DNA from: Diospyros lotus
Lineage: Eukaryota > Streptophyta > Magnoliopsida > Ericales > Ebenaceae
Direction: 5' to 3'
NCBI RefSeq assembly: GCF_014633365.1
Contig: NC_068339.1
Location: 13,911,925-13,975,924 of the forward strand
Length of the DNA stretch: 64,000 nucleotides
Positions within the stretch are counted from its first letter, which is position 1; each line of letters opens with the position of its first letter. Of this stretch, positions 25,301 through 35,924 are shown piece by piece. The translations under genes were made by a program, and so were the position numbers. The notes under the pieces were generated by a model. That model searched no databases. It saw only the letters and a program-made list of their open reading frames with translations, and was not told where the DNA came from.

Positions 25301-28300
25301 AACACTAGGAAAAGCATCATCGAATAGATCCATGAAGAGTAAACTTTCTGCCAAAACAATGATTCTTTGAGAAACAGAAAGTATCACACGCTGCCCAACA
25401 TATGGCTCACTTCCAAGCTTGCGAAGCAAGTGCTGAATATACAACTGGGCATCAGGGTCAAAGTGATGTAGCTCTGAAACATAATGTTCAGAATCAATCC
25501 GCAATTAATTGAAATATCAAGAATAAAATTAGGGGCTGTCTAATTTAAGAACTGAAAGTAAAATATGTAAACAATTAAACTTTGAGCTATTATTAGCAAA
25601 TGTTATTAGAGATGGCAGCAAGATTGCAATGACAGCATATGTGAACAATAATAAACTTCGAGATTTCAGATTGATCCCAAGAACTGCTCATAAACAAGAA
25701 AAATGCTTTCAAATTTAACGTTTTAAAACTTTTGCCACAGATGGAATCTGACCTTGATAAGCTTTTAGTTTTTATTTATATAAATGCGGTAAAATCCTAT
25801 GTGGGATTTCTACTAAGTAGCTACAGTCCCTGCCTAAGAAACATTCTCATTCTTCCAGTTACTAAAGCCTTTTAACATTTAAGAACTATTTTGCAGTTTT
25901 GTATTGAGATGAATCCAATTCTCAAGCCCAAGCATACAGCTCTCTAGCTGGACCGTAACCCTGAAACCATTTGTAACTGGCATACGTGTGATTCACAGGC
26001 TGCCAAGCCCATTGCTGGGGAACATTTTTCATACGGGCCTGCCTTATGAGGCCAAACGTGTTATTCTTCTTTTCCTAGCAATTAGCTTAGTGTTACGCAT
26101 GTAATACTTAATAAATTTGATTTATTTTCATCTATTGTATTGCATGTCCTCTGTCTGTTTTTATGGCTATGCTCTTATCATAAGGCTCAACTTGGGTTCA
26201 AGCACAAAACTATTTGGCAGTATCACCAGCACTCCTAGTAAACCATGATCTTTCTTCCTTTGCATTTTCTCTTGGGGGCGCTCTAGAATAATAGAGTACA
26301 AACATATGCCAAGAAGTTTTACACAGACTTAAGCCCCACCTGTGGTCTGCAGAGCTTCTTTAAGAGCTTTCCTTTTTTCCACAATTGTATTGAGATAATA
26401 ATGGTCTAAAGATAGAATATAAAGAAAATACAGACTGGGAGGAAAACGCAAAATAAGTTATTTCTCTTCTTTATCTTTTATTTTTTCTTTATTTTAACAA
26501 TTTAAGAGTGAAGAGAACAGAAATGGATAATTTAATGTTTAAGTTTTAATGGCTTTGACATTTTCTAATGACGTTGGCATCTGGATTCTTCATTAATTAG
26601 CATTCTCAAAGGAGTAGCAATTGGTATGCATATATGATAAAGGTTTCTTTAATGCATGAGCCACCCTGCTTCGTGAGGTTGGGGGAGAGTCATTTATTAT
26701 GCAGGTTTATTTTTATTTTGTGAAAAAACTGTTTTCACAACGTAAACTCAGCTACAAGTCACAAGTAACAACCTTATCATTACCCTAGCTATTCCATCTA
26801 GTAGTTAATTAAAGGAGTACGAACCTTAATCTTATGAACTTGGTTTGTCTTCAAACATTAGGCCTCAATTTTCAGTGCACTTAATTAGTAAGATTCATTT
26901 CAATCAATCATAGTTGATTGTAGACTCATTTATATTGTCTACTCCAAAGATTTCACACACTTCTCTGAGAAGAAGGAACTCGAACTCTTTGGCTCCGACA
27001 TTATATCCTCAATCAATTTTTGATTTTCTTTAAACCATGACAAAAAATGTTATTAACATTCCTTATTATACATATTGAAAACTCAATCTAGCATTGAAGT
27101 AAAAGCTAAAATGATAAGATTTGGCTCTGAATGATATTATAATAATTTGGATAACAACCCTTCCCCATGTCACTTAACTAGCAAATAACAAGAATTATAA
27201 AAAAAAGGGTAGCAACACCAAGAGGCTTCCCCACTAGATGAGGTTCCCAACTTTGTGAAGGGTCAAAGGAGGGTTGCTTTTATAAGCAGCCTTACCATTG
27301 ATTCAAAGAGGTTATTTTCAAAATTCAAACCCATGACTTTCCAGTTACAAAAGCCCAACCTTGCTTTTGCTACAAGGACTTGTCCTCAATTGAAGTAACA
27401 ACACCATTCACCAAAAATTTTGGTTAGCCTATTCAAATCATGCAGACATTGCAAGCATGAAATTTCGTTGACCACCACTCAGAAATTACGCATAGAAGAA
27501 TAACAAAACAATTCATCATGGAATGAATGGCTAGAAACACGGAGCTAAAATAGGTTAGACTGGATAATAAACAGATTCATATGCTCACCATCTCCTTGCG
27601 AGGCAGTGCACATTCTTCTTACCAGACGCACAATTAACCTGCTGACAATTCCTTCAAGAAATTCTATGTCCTTTCTCTTCGACAATATATTCTTTAGTGC
27701 AGCTTCAAACATTAAGAGAAGGAACAAACAGATACAAAGGTCTTAAAGGCAATGACATGTAACAAGAAGAGAAAATACATCTTTAGTAGAATATTGGAGC
27801 CATACACTGAGCTGTAGTTGCAGCACTGCACAAGATAAACGAAACTTAAATATGAAAAAGAATTCCGAAATTAATTTCCAATAATAATCAGGTTTATCTG
27901 TTGAGCTATCCTAATGACACTCAGATGACATGCATCATCACTGTTGCATGTGAATAATAATTAATTAAAGGATAAAGAGACAATTTTTATGTGGGAAATC
28001 CTTACTAGAAAACCACAAGACCAACTCCAGTTCCAAACCCAATCACGCATTGTAATATATGAACAGTTCAAGGCACAACTTAAAACCCTTCCTCCTTAGA
28101 CTCCTTAACGTGCTGTCTCTAAATCTCTGTAAAGCTCCCAAACACTTTTTCAACAAATATTGATTCATCAACATACTGGCAGAGACTCAAAATCACCCGG
28201 TTTTTTAATTGAATGCTAAGTTATATCTCTAGCTTCTCTGTACTCTCTTTGACCTAATTAGTTTAATGTCTAAGCAGAGTAGTACTGGAATAAGAAGAAT

Positions 28301-31300
28301 TCCAGTCCTATACAAGTGCAGCTTGTCATTCTGATCAAGAAATAATCAAGAGCAATTTGATACTGATGTGACCATGACCATTATTCTGTGGCGAAGTTGT
28401 ACATTATTTGTGTCAAACCCAGCTCCCCTAAGATCCAATTGAGACATGTAAATATGAATTTTCCCCAGTTTTGTTAAAACATGCTCCCAGACTCTCGCAA
28501 TGCAATAAGTGCAAAAAGGAAGTTATGCAGCCAATGATTTGCTAGACGTATACCTATAGATGGATTTCTGCAACCATATCTCGGTACCACTGGATCCCAA
28601 TTACTAACAGAGTATTTGGGTTTAATTCATTGTATTTTTACTTTTGAGTTGTTAATCTGTATTTTGCTTCTGTTATTTCATTTCTAGTGTTGCAGTTAGT
28701 GTTGCTGTTTTGAACGATGGTATTTTAGTAATTTTGATGTATTAGTTTTAGGGCTAGTATTTAAAGGCTGAGATCCAATTAATGGATAGATCAATGAGGC
28801 TATTTACATTTTGTCTCTCTCTCTCCTCTGCTTTGTTATGGTATCAGAGCACTTTCTAAAACCCTAGGTTCGCACTTCCATCTCCATCGATCACGGTTCT
28901 TTCTCCATTGATCTTCGACTCCGACGAGCTCGACGAGTCTTAGGTACGTTTCCTCTCTTCACTATATTTTCTCTCTTCGTTGTGAATCTCCATTGTTCGG
29001 AGTTTTCCTCCTTTATATCTTTTGATCAAAGATCTGCAAATCGATCTCTTTTGATTGGAGATCCATGAATCGATGTCTTTCCGTGGCAGCTTCCTGCTAT
29101 TGTTTTCTTTCTCTTCGATCGTCCATACTTGTTCTATGGCGAATATGTTTCCAGAAATATCTTCTCCGTCAATGAGCAACTCATCTGCCACTAACGATGT
29201 CTCGAGCCCCTATGATTTGCACCACTCCGACAATCCTGGACTATTGCTGGTGTCGCAACCTTTAACGGGAGCAACTACTCATCATGGAGTCAGGCCATGG
29301 TCATCGCACTCTCGGTAAAGAACAAATTAGGGTTTGTAAATGCCTTGATTTCTCGGCCATCAAGTGATGATCCGGTTCTTAGCTCTTGGATATGGAACAA
29401 CAATACAGTGATTTCATGGATATTGAACTCTGTCTCTAAAGAAATCTCGGCAAATATTATTTTTTTTTATTCTGCTTATGGCATATGAAATGTTTTAAAA
29501 GAAAGATATCAACAAGCTAATGGTCCTCGAATCTTCCAACTTAGGAGAGAATTGATGAACCTGCAACAAGGACAGTTATCAATAAGTGCCTATTTTACCA
29601 AATTAAAGGTCATTTGGGATGAACTTAGCAGCTATAGGCCAACTTGTTCTTGTGGAAAATGTACATGTGGTGGTTTGAAGTCTTTAGCTGAATACTATCA
29701 TGCCGAGTATGTCATGTCTTTTCTCATGGGTTTAAATGATACTTTTTCTCAAGTTAGAGGACAATTATTGTTGATGGACCCTATTCCACCTATCAATAAG
29801 GTTTTTGCCCTGATTACACAAGAGGAGAACCAAAGAAACATACATAATGCATTTGTTAATTCTGATCCTGTTACACTATTGGTTAAGAATGACACATATA
29901 AGTCTAGTCAGGGTAAAAATCAGAAGAGGGAGAAGTCCTTTTGTACTCATTGTGGGTTTACTGGACATACCATAGATAAGTGCTACAAACTCCATGGATA
30001 TCCTCCCGAGTACAAGCCTAGACAAAGCGGAAATAATTCTGATCACATGGCTGTTAATAATCAGAATAAAAATCCTGTTGTGAGTCAGGTATCAGGATCT
30101 ATCTCTAGCTCCTCTCAGACTCAAGAAGTAGAAGGATTTATGCAGTCCCTGAGTCCACTACAATATCAGAGTCTTTTGAGCATGCTGAGTTCTCACCTCT
30201 CGGTTGTCAAGCAAGAAAATGCTGAGTCTACTCCTCCTGATGCCCCTTCTTCTTCTGGTCAGGCATCAGGTATCTGTTTTTCTATTAATATCAGTTCATT
30301 GCTTAGTAATCCTAATCATTGGGTGTTGGATTCTGGAGCCACAAGTCATGTGTGTTCTAATTTTGCATCTTTTGTTGAGTTGAAGCCTATTCGGGATGCT
30401 TATGTTACTTTACCTGACCACACACGGATTTTAGTTCAATACATGGGCTGTGTTAAGCTTACTCCACATATAGTGTTGGACAATGTTCTATATGTGCCTC
30501 ATTTTAAGTTTAACCTCATTTCAGTGAGTGCATTAGTAAGACAAAATTCTATGAGTCTCAATTTTACCTCTCATTCCTGTACAATACAGGATACACACAC
30601 TTTAAAGATGATCGGCAAGGCAGAATTGATTGCTGGCTTATATGTTTTGGATGCTATTTCTGGTGTAGTAGATTTTGGGGTTCCTGTGGCCATAGTAGCT
30701 CATGTTAGTAAGACTACTTGGCATAACAGGCTAGGACATCTCTCTTTCAAAAGATTGGATTCAATAAAGCCTCAACTTTAATTCCATAATACTGATCATG
30801 ATTTTTGTTCTGTTTGTCCCTTGGCTAAACAAAGGAGACTATATTTTATATCTCATAATCATCTATCACATAATGCTTTTGATTTGATTCATTGTGACAC
30901 TTGGGGTCCCTATCATGTGCCTACCTATGCTGGATATAAGTATTTCTTGACCTTAGTTGATGATTGCACGAGATACACTTGGGTTTTCCTTATGAGAAAT
31001 AAATCAGAAGCTAAGGACATTATCCCTAAGTTTTTTTCTCTGGTAGAGACTCAATTCAATAAGAGGATTAAAAGGTTTAGGTTAGACAATGCTCTTGAAC
31101 TTAAATTTGCCGATTATTTTGCCTCTAAATGAGTTATTCACCAGTTTTCATGTGTTGAGAAGCCTAAACAAAACTCAATGGTTGAAAGGAAACATCAGCA
31201 TCTCTTAAATGTGGCACGAGCACTTTTTTTTCAATCTAGGGTTCCTATTCAGTTCTAGGGTAATTGTATCCTCACTGCCACTTACCTGATAAATAGAACT

Positions 31301-34300
31301 CCTTCTCCTCTCTTGCATTCCAAAACACCTTATCAACTGTTATATCAGTCACCAGTTGATTATACCTCTCTTCGAGTGCTTGGTAGCCTTTGTTTTGCCT
31401 CCACATTGTCTTCTCATAGATCAAAATTTCATCATAGGGTTGCTGCCTGCATTTTTCTTGGTTATCCTCCAAATATTAAAGGTTACAAACTTTACGATCT
31501 TCACACCAAATCCATTTTCGTTTCCCGGGATGTGCAATTTCATGAGCACATTTTCCCTTTTCATTCTGTCACTCTTCCTGATCAAGTAGTTGACCCATTT
31601 CCTGATTTGGTGCTTCCAATCCCAGCCACTGACTTGCCTTCTTCTCATGCTCCATTGTCGGTTGTTCCTTCAAACTTTTCTACAATTGATCCTCTTTCCC
31701 CTTCTTTTCCTAATCCTATTGATAGTCCGACTTCTTTACCTAATTATGTCACTCCAGTTCGCAGGTCTACTAGGCTGATTAAACCTCCTACATACCTTCA
31801 AGATTTTCATTGCAGCCTTCTTTCTCACAAGACACCTCCTTCAACCAACAGTCCTTATCCCTTGTCTCAATATCTTTCTTATTCAAATTTTTCTTTGGCC
31901 CATAGCTCATTTCTACTTCAAGTGTCAGCTGATTTTGAGCCTCAATTCTATCATCAAGCTGTTCCCCATGCCCATTGGAGAGATGCCATGAAAGCTGAGT
32001 TAGATGCTATGCATCTTAACCACACTTGGACTGTCACTTCCTTGCCTTCTCACAAGCATGCCATTGGGTGTAAATGGGTTTATAAAATAAAATACAAGTC
32101 TGATGGGTCCATAGAAAGACATAAGGCTCGCTTGGTTACAAAAGGATATACCCAACAAGAAGGCTTGGATTTTTTGGACACTTTTTCTCCTGTAGCGAAA
32201 CTAGTTACTGTGAAAATTCTGCTGGCTCTTGCGGCTATGAATAGGTGGTCTCTTGTGCAATTAGATGTGAACAACGCTTTTCTTAATGGGGATCTTTTTG
32301 AAGAAGTGTATATGGAATTGCCTCTTGGATATAGGCCTCCAATCCCGGTTGGTTCAACAAGAGAGAAATTAGTTTGCCAGTTACATAAATCAATTTATGG
32401 TTTAAAACAGGCTTCAAGGCAGTGGTTTTCAAAATTTTCCAATGCCCTCCTTCAATTTGGTTTTGTTCAATCCAAATCTGATTATTCATTGTTTACTAAG
32501 GGCACGGGCTCTTCTTTTGTGGCTCTTTTGGTGTATGTGGATGATATCATCCTCACAGGCCCCAATCTTACAGCTATAAATGATCTTAAGTTGTTTCTCC
32601 ACAGCCAATTCAAACTTAAGGACCTTGAAAAATTGCGATATTTTCTTGGCTTAGAGATTGCTCAATCTGAAAAGGGTATATTCTTTTCTCAGCGACATTA
32701 TACGTTACAATTGTTGGAAGATTCAGGTCTCTTGGCTAGTAAGCCTATTTCTCTACCTATGATACCTAATCTGAAACTTAGTGCTTCTGATAGTAATTTG
32801 CTTGAGGATTCTTCCCTTTATCGAAGATTGATAGGCAGGTTGTTATATCTTACTATTTCCTGACCGGATATTACTTTTGCGGTTCACAAACTCAGTCAGT
32901 TTGTGTCCAGTCCTCGGCAATCTCATCTTGATTCTGTTTATCACTTGCTACAATAACTTAAGGCAACTCCTGGCCAGGGTTTATTTTTTCCAGCAACATC
33001 ATCTATGCTGCTTAGGGCTTTCTTAGATGCTGACTGGGCTTCTTGTTTAGATAACCGGCGTTCAATCATGGGTTATTGCGTGTTTCTTGGTGATTGTTTG
33101 GTATCTTGGCACTCTAAAAAGCAAGCTACTGTATCTCGTTCCCCAGCTGAAGCTGAGTATCGTGCCTTGGCTGCCACTGCTAGTGAACTCACTTGGATTA
33201 CCCAACTCTTGTTAGATTTCCAGGTTTCTGTTTCTGCACCTGCTATCCTATTTTGTGATAATCAAGCTGCTGTCCATATTGCTACTTACCCGGTCTTCCA
33301 TGAACACACCAAGCATATAGAGCTTGATTGCCATTTTGTTCGTGACAAGGTCTTAGCTAGTCAGATCAAGCTTCTCCCTATTCGGTCTCACCATCAACTG
33401 GCGAATATGTTTACCAAGGCTTTGCCTCGTTTCCAACTTTTTTCATTACTATCCAAGATGGCCATCCTCAATCCTCATAGTCCATCTTTGAGGGGGCGTA
33501 ATAGAGTACTTGGGTTTAATTCATTGTATTTTTACTTTTGAGTTGTTAATCTGTATTTTGCTTCTGTTATTTCATTTCTAGTGTTGCTGTTTTGAACGAT
33601 GGTATTTTGGTAATTTTGATGTATTAGTTTTAGGGCTAGTATTTAAAGGCTGAGATCCAATTAATGGATAGATCGGTGAGGCTATTTACATTTTGTCTCT
33701 CTCTCTCCTCTGCTTTGTTAATTACTCATTTAGTATATAGCAACAGACAAATGAAAGAATTTGAATTCACATTAAGAAGAGTTCACTGATACCTAGAATG
33801 AAGTCCACAGCTTGATGCAACCAGTTGACAAAATTAGTCTTCTCAATCTGCAAAACAATATTAAAATCATCTATTCTGAAAGAAGATTAAACTCATCTAG
33901 TCATATATAGGATAATAATCATATAAAGGATGTCATGATCAAAGGAATGCAAATAAATGCACCGAGTAACACACTTTCACAGGAGAAAGAGTTTCACACA
34001 GCTCCACAAGAAAATCAACCGAGGCCCTGAGCTCCTCCGTTTCATCCTCACTGCTAGCTTCTGCCATTAAGACGCGAAGAAACAATAGAAATCAGATTTT
34101 TATGTAGTACTTTTATACAAGTGAACAAATCACTGAAGTTAAGAGTAGATCTGGTTAATGTGCAATTCCCAAGTGTATAAACCTTATAACTTCAATATAC
34201 CATTCAATTTTACCATGGTCAGGATAAATCAAATTTCAGTGTCAATATAACTCGGTTTATCAGCAGACCATAGCAGCTTATATATACCAGAAAAATGATT

Positions 34301-34673
34301 TCTCTGTTTTAAGCTATCTTTTCTCCCTCGTCTTCTCTCGTTAAGCCGCACTGCAAAATCAAAAGCATCAGTTTGAACTAGGAACCGTGATACTTCAGGT
34401 GGAGGATAATGATAATGAATACTGGACCTAACTTGACCTTGTCTGAGAAATCTACGACGCAAAACGTCATTGAACCTCTGATCATAACTGTTTCCAGCCC
34501 GATTAAAAGTCAGTTTCCCCAAATGATCGAAGAAATGGCACTTGCAAGACGCATTTTGGGGGAACAGATCGCACAGAGAACCCTCTGAAGCCAGAAAACC
34601 AAAAATAGAAATTCTAAACAATCAACTCCGCCGTAGGCCAAAGACATATATACATACATATATATATATATAT

Positions 34674-34711
<38 letters not shown>

Positions 34712-35045
34712 TCAGCTTGGCGGAGGTCTTCTTTGAGCCTCAGAAGCTCTTGTTTTCGCTCCTTTGCCTGAAATTACAGATTCCGATTCCACATTTCTTT
34801 ATGTTTTACTTTTTTCTGATAACAGATCAGGAAGAAAGAGATGGAAGAGTGAGGCGGACCTTGCGCCTCCATTTCAGAGCGTCGGATTCGGAAGTTGAAG
34901 ATGATGGCGGTGGATGATCAGGAGGAGGAGCAGGAGCAGGAGCAGGTTGCTCACGGATTAGCTTTGATCGAAGAAGCGCCATTGCTATGGCGAGCTTCAT
35001 AGATGTATTTGGATCGGTCTTCGCTCGCTGTTCCTCCGACGACAT
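10372..35045 (-). CDS. MPS1: MULTIPOLAR SPINDLE 1/PRD2 homologue, nine exons, 415 aa
   Basis: The gene is read on the minus strand in nine exons: 35045-34860, 34767-34710, 34584-34288, 34060-33975, 33847-33793, 27702-27589, 25473-25281, 10832-10762 and 10559-10372. Every junction has GT-AG ends, the phases agree throughout, and the lengths sum to 1248 bp (415 codons plus TGA). Exon 1 begins [20 protein letters not shown]. Exon 2 ([19 protein letters not shown]) is a likely coiled coil. The most conserved-looking parts are residues about 265-350 ([28 protein letters not shown]) and the C-terminus ([20 protein letters not shown]). From memory this matches Arabidopsis MPS1/PRD2, a MEI4-type factor required for meiotic double-strand breaks and bipolar spindles. 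The neighbouring eIFiso4G gene supports this, as the Arabidopsis pair has consecutive locus numbers. Introns 5 (6,090 bp) and 7 (14,448 bp) carry transposons; the reading frame is undamaged. Confidence 0.88.
11744..11833. repeat. 27-bp minisatellite, about 3.3 copies
   Basis: Three consecutive 27-mers start at 11744, 11771 and 11798, followed by a partial copy at 11825. They vary around the words CCCCCAAGG and TCTTCTAGAT. On the plus strand one frame reads as a nine-residue repeat of the type GPQ..LD.L, but it lies inside an intron on the opposite strand and is probably not translated. Confidence 0.8.
15590..19429 (+). mobile_element. hAT element nested in the Copia
   Basis: The 3,840-bp element starts CAAGCCCGGACCT, and its other end read inverted starts CAGTGTCGTACCT; 8 of these 13 bases match. 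It is flanked by an exact 8-bp duplication, CCAATGAA, at 15582-15589 and 19430-19437. Removing the element and one copy restores the Copia frame FIG-YSPTQ. An 8-bp duplication and a transposase with a C-terminal dimerisation region place it in the hAT superfamily. Confidence 0.9.
16730..19278 (+). pseudogene. hAT transposase of the TTF/ZMYM1-like type, broken
   Basis: The frame opens at 16730 with an acidic, Asn-rich N-terminus and passes through [10 protein letters not shown]. It meets an in-frame TGA at 17216-17218 just before [15 protein letters not shown], a TTF-type zinc-finger-like region (FCFCYKLF). The DUF4371-type core follows (about 17520-18160, with [10 protein letters not shown] and [15 protein letters not shown]). 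It carries a frameshift near 17850 and another near 18180-18225. A further shift near 18555 leads to the C-terminal hAT dimerisation block ([23 protein letters not shown]). Overall it would be about 800 residues, typical of plant ZMYM1-like hAT transposases. With one stop and about three shifts it is dead. Confidence 0.85.
23195..23741. mobile_element. hAT-type MITE, 547 bp
   Basis: The left end CAGTGTTCTAAAAATCAGCC and the inverted right end AAGTGTTTTAAAACGCGC are similar and both run into TAGGCGG-rich sequence. An exact 8-bp duplication CGCAAAAA lies at 23187-23194 and 23742-23749. GC-rich CTAGGCG words next to both ends resemble subterminal repeats. The interior contains a TATA microsatellite and no transposase, so it would need a hAT enzyme from elsewhere. 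Confidence 0.8.
28605..33720 (+). mobile_element. Copia retrotransposon with TA...TA ends
   Basis: LTRs of 234 bp (28605-28838) and 222 bp (33499-33720) differ by about five substitutions and one 12-bp tandem duplication, so the insertion is fairly young. The 5' LTR starts TAACAGAG and both end CTTTGTTA, giving inverted TAACA/TGTTA termini instead of TG...CA. An exact 5-bp duplication ATTAC is at 28600-28604 and 33721-33725. The primer site TGGTATCAGAGC follows at 28839-28850, and the purine tract TTGAGGGGGCG precedes the 3' LTR. The interior encodes nearly complete Gag-Pol in standard Copia order. It sits antisense to the host gene. Confidence 0.95.
29136..33541 (+). pseudogene. Copia Gag-Pol polyprotein with one frameshift and about six nonsense changes
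   Basis: From 29136 ([10 protein letters not shown]) a frameshift near 29262 leads into one long frame that continues to 33541. Stops interrupt it at 29486, 30779, 31130, 31256, 32861 and about 32954. Domains in order: Gag ([15 protein letters not shown] near 29590); zinc knuckle [14 protein letters not shown] (about 29943-29984); protease [12 protein letters not shown] (about 30319); Gag-pre-integrase [13 protein letters not shown] (about 30720); integrase with HCDTWGPY and [12 protein letters not shown] (about 30890-31000); reverse transcriptase with [14 protein letters not shown] and [12 protein letters not shown] (about 32120-32560); RNase H with [13 protein letters not shown] and [11 protein letters not shown] (about 33020-33180). 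Most breaks look like single transitions, so decay has only begun. Confidence 0.93.
34656..34708. repeat. TA/GA compound microsatellite in intron 2
   Basis: An alternating TA run (to about 34675) passes into a GA run that ends one base short of the donor of exon 2 (GAAG|GTCTCTCTC on the gene strand). Length changes here would alter the sequence directly behind a splice donor. Confidence 0.85.
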
Positions 35046-35077
35046 CGTCCGATTCCTTCTTGCTCGCTCTCAGCCAC

Positions 35078-35085
35078 GCGGGAAT
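35078..35085 (-). promoter_or_regulatory. E2F-like site upstream of the MPS1/PRD2 start
   Basis: On the gene strand the bases read ATTCCCGC, which fits the plant E2F consensus WTTSSCSS. The site lies 33-40 bp upstream of the ATG, in the leader or core promoter. An S-phase or premeiotic factor binding here would suit a meiotic gene, but one 8-bp match is weak evidence. Confidence 0.3.
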
Positions 35086-35104
35086 TTTGAGCTCTGTTTA
35101 AACT

Positions 35105-35113
35105 AATTTATAC
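35105..35113 (-). promoter_or_regulatory. Possible TATA box of the MPS1/PRD2 homologue
   Basis: The gene strand reads GTATAAATT about 60-68 bp upstream of the ATG. If it is used, the leader would be only about 30-35 bases long. Only about 195 bp separate the ATG from the hAT insertion upstream, so little native promoter remains next to the gene. Confidence 0.35.
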
Positions 35114-35696
35114 GATGCCTTCGGGGGAAAAAAATGTTTGAAATGTCAAATTAATCCTTGTTTGTGGGCTAAATAGTAAATTCTCTTCTATTTAAAAAAA
35201 AAAAACTAAATAAATTCTCCTAGAATAGGGGGTGTTTAATGATTCAATTAGACATGGCCAAAATTGAACCGGACCGGCGGTTCGAATCGGAACCGGACCG
35301 GCCGGAACTGGACCCGGAACCGGCCGAACCGGAACCGGAACCGGAACCGGACCGAACCGGCGAAATTCGGTCCGGTTCCGGTTCAAGGTTCCGGAGAACC
35401 GGAACCGCCGGTTCCGGTTCCGCAGAACCGGACCGTTGGCCCCCCCTCCCCCCCCCCCCCGTGCTCCCCCCCGTCCTCGTGCGGCCGTGCCCCCCCTTCC
35501 CCAACGGTCCAAAATTGGACCGTTGGCCCCCCCTCGTGCTCCCCCCCCCCGTCCCCGTGCGGCCGTGCCCCCTCCCTTCCCCAACGGTCCAAAATTGGAC
35601 CGTTGGCTGCCACCCCCAGCCAATTTTATTTTATTTTTTTTAAATTTTATAATTTCTATCTATATATACCCCTCCCTCCCCCACTCATTTTTCACA

Positions 35697-35700
<4 letters not shown>

Positions 35701-35743
<43 letters not shown>
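35701..35743. repeat. CT microsatellite
   Basis: An uninterrupted CT dinucleotide run lies inside the hAT element between its TATA-like motif and the transposase start. CT-rich leaders are common in plant transcription units. Confidence 0.9.
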
Positions 35744-35747
<4 letters not shown>

Positions 35748-35924
35748 CTCAAGCTATTATTCTCTCAATTTTGTCTCTCATTTAATATTTCAATTTCAAT
35801 TTCTTCAATCTTCTCATTTTGTTATTTATCAATTTATTCAATTATATTGTTAATTATTTATTACTTGTTACTATATTATTTTATCATTATTATATTTTTT
35901 TATTATCATACTTTTTTCAAAAAA

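Larger units (their letters stand above)
27703..33792 (-). other. Intron 5 of the MPS1/PRD2 homologue, 6.1 kb
   Basis: The intron runs from the donor ATTCTAG|GTATCA after exon 5 to the acceptor TTTGAAG before exon 6. It hosts the Copia element at 28605-33720 in the opposite orientation to the gene. Joining exons 5 and 6 gives FILAALKN in frame. About 900 bp on the left side (27703-28604) is ordinary intron sequence. Confidence 0.8.

Noticed and set aside
35192..35785. Long Pro/Gly/Arg-rich open frames on both strands
   Set aside because: They arise from the AACCGG subterminal repeats and C-rich leader of the hAT element.
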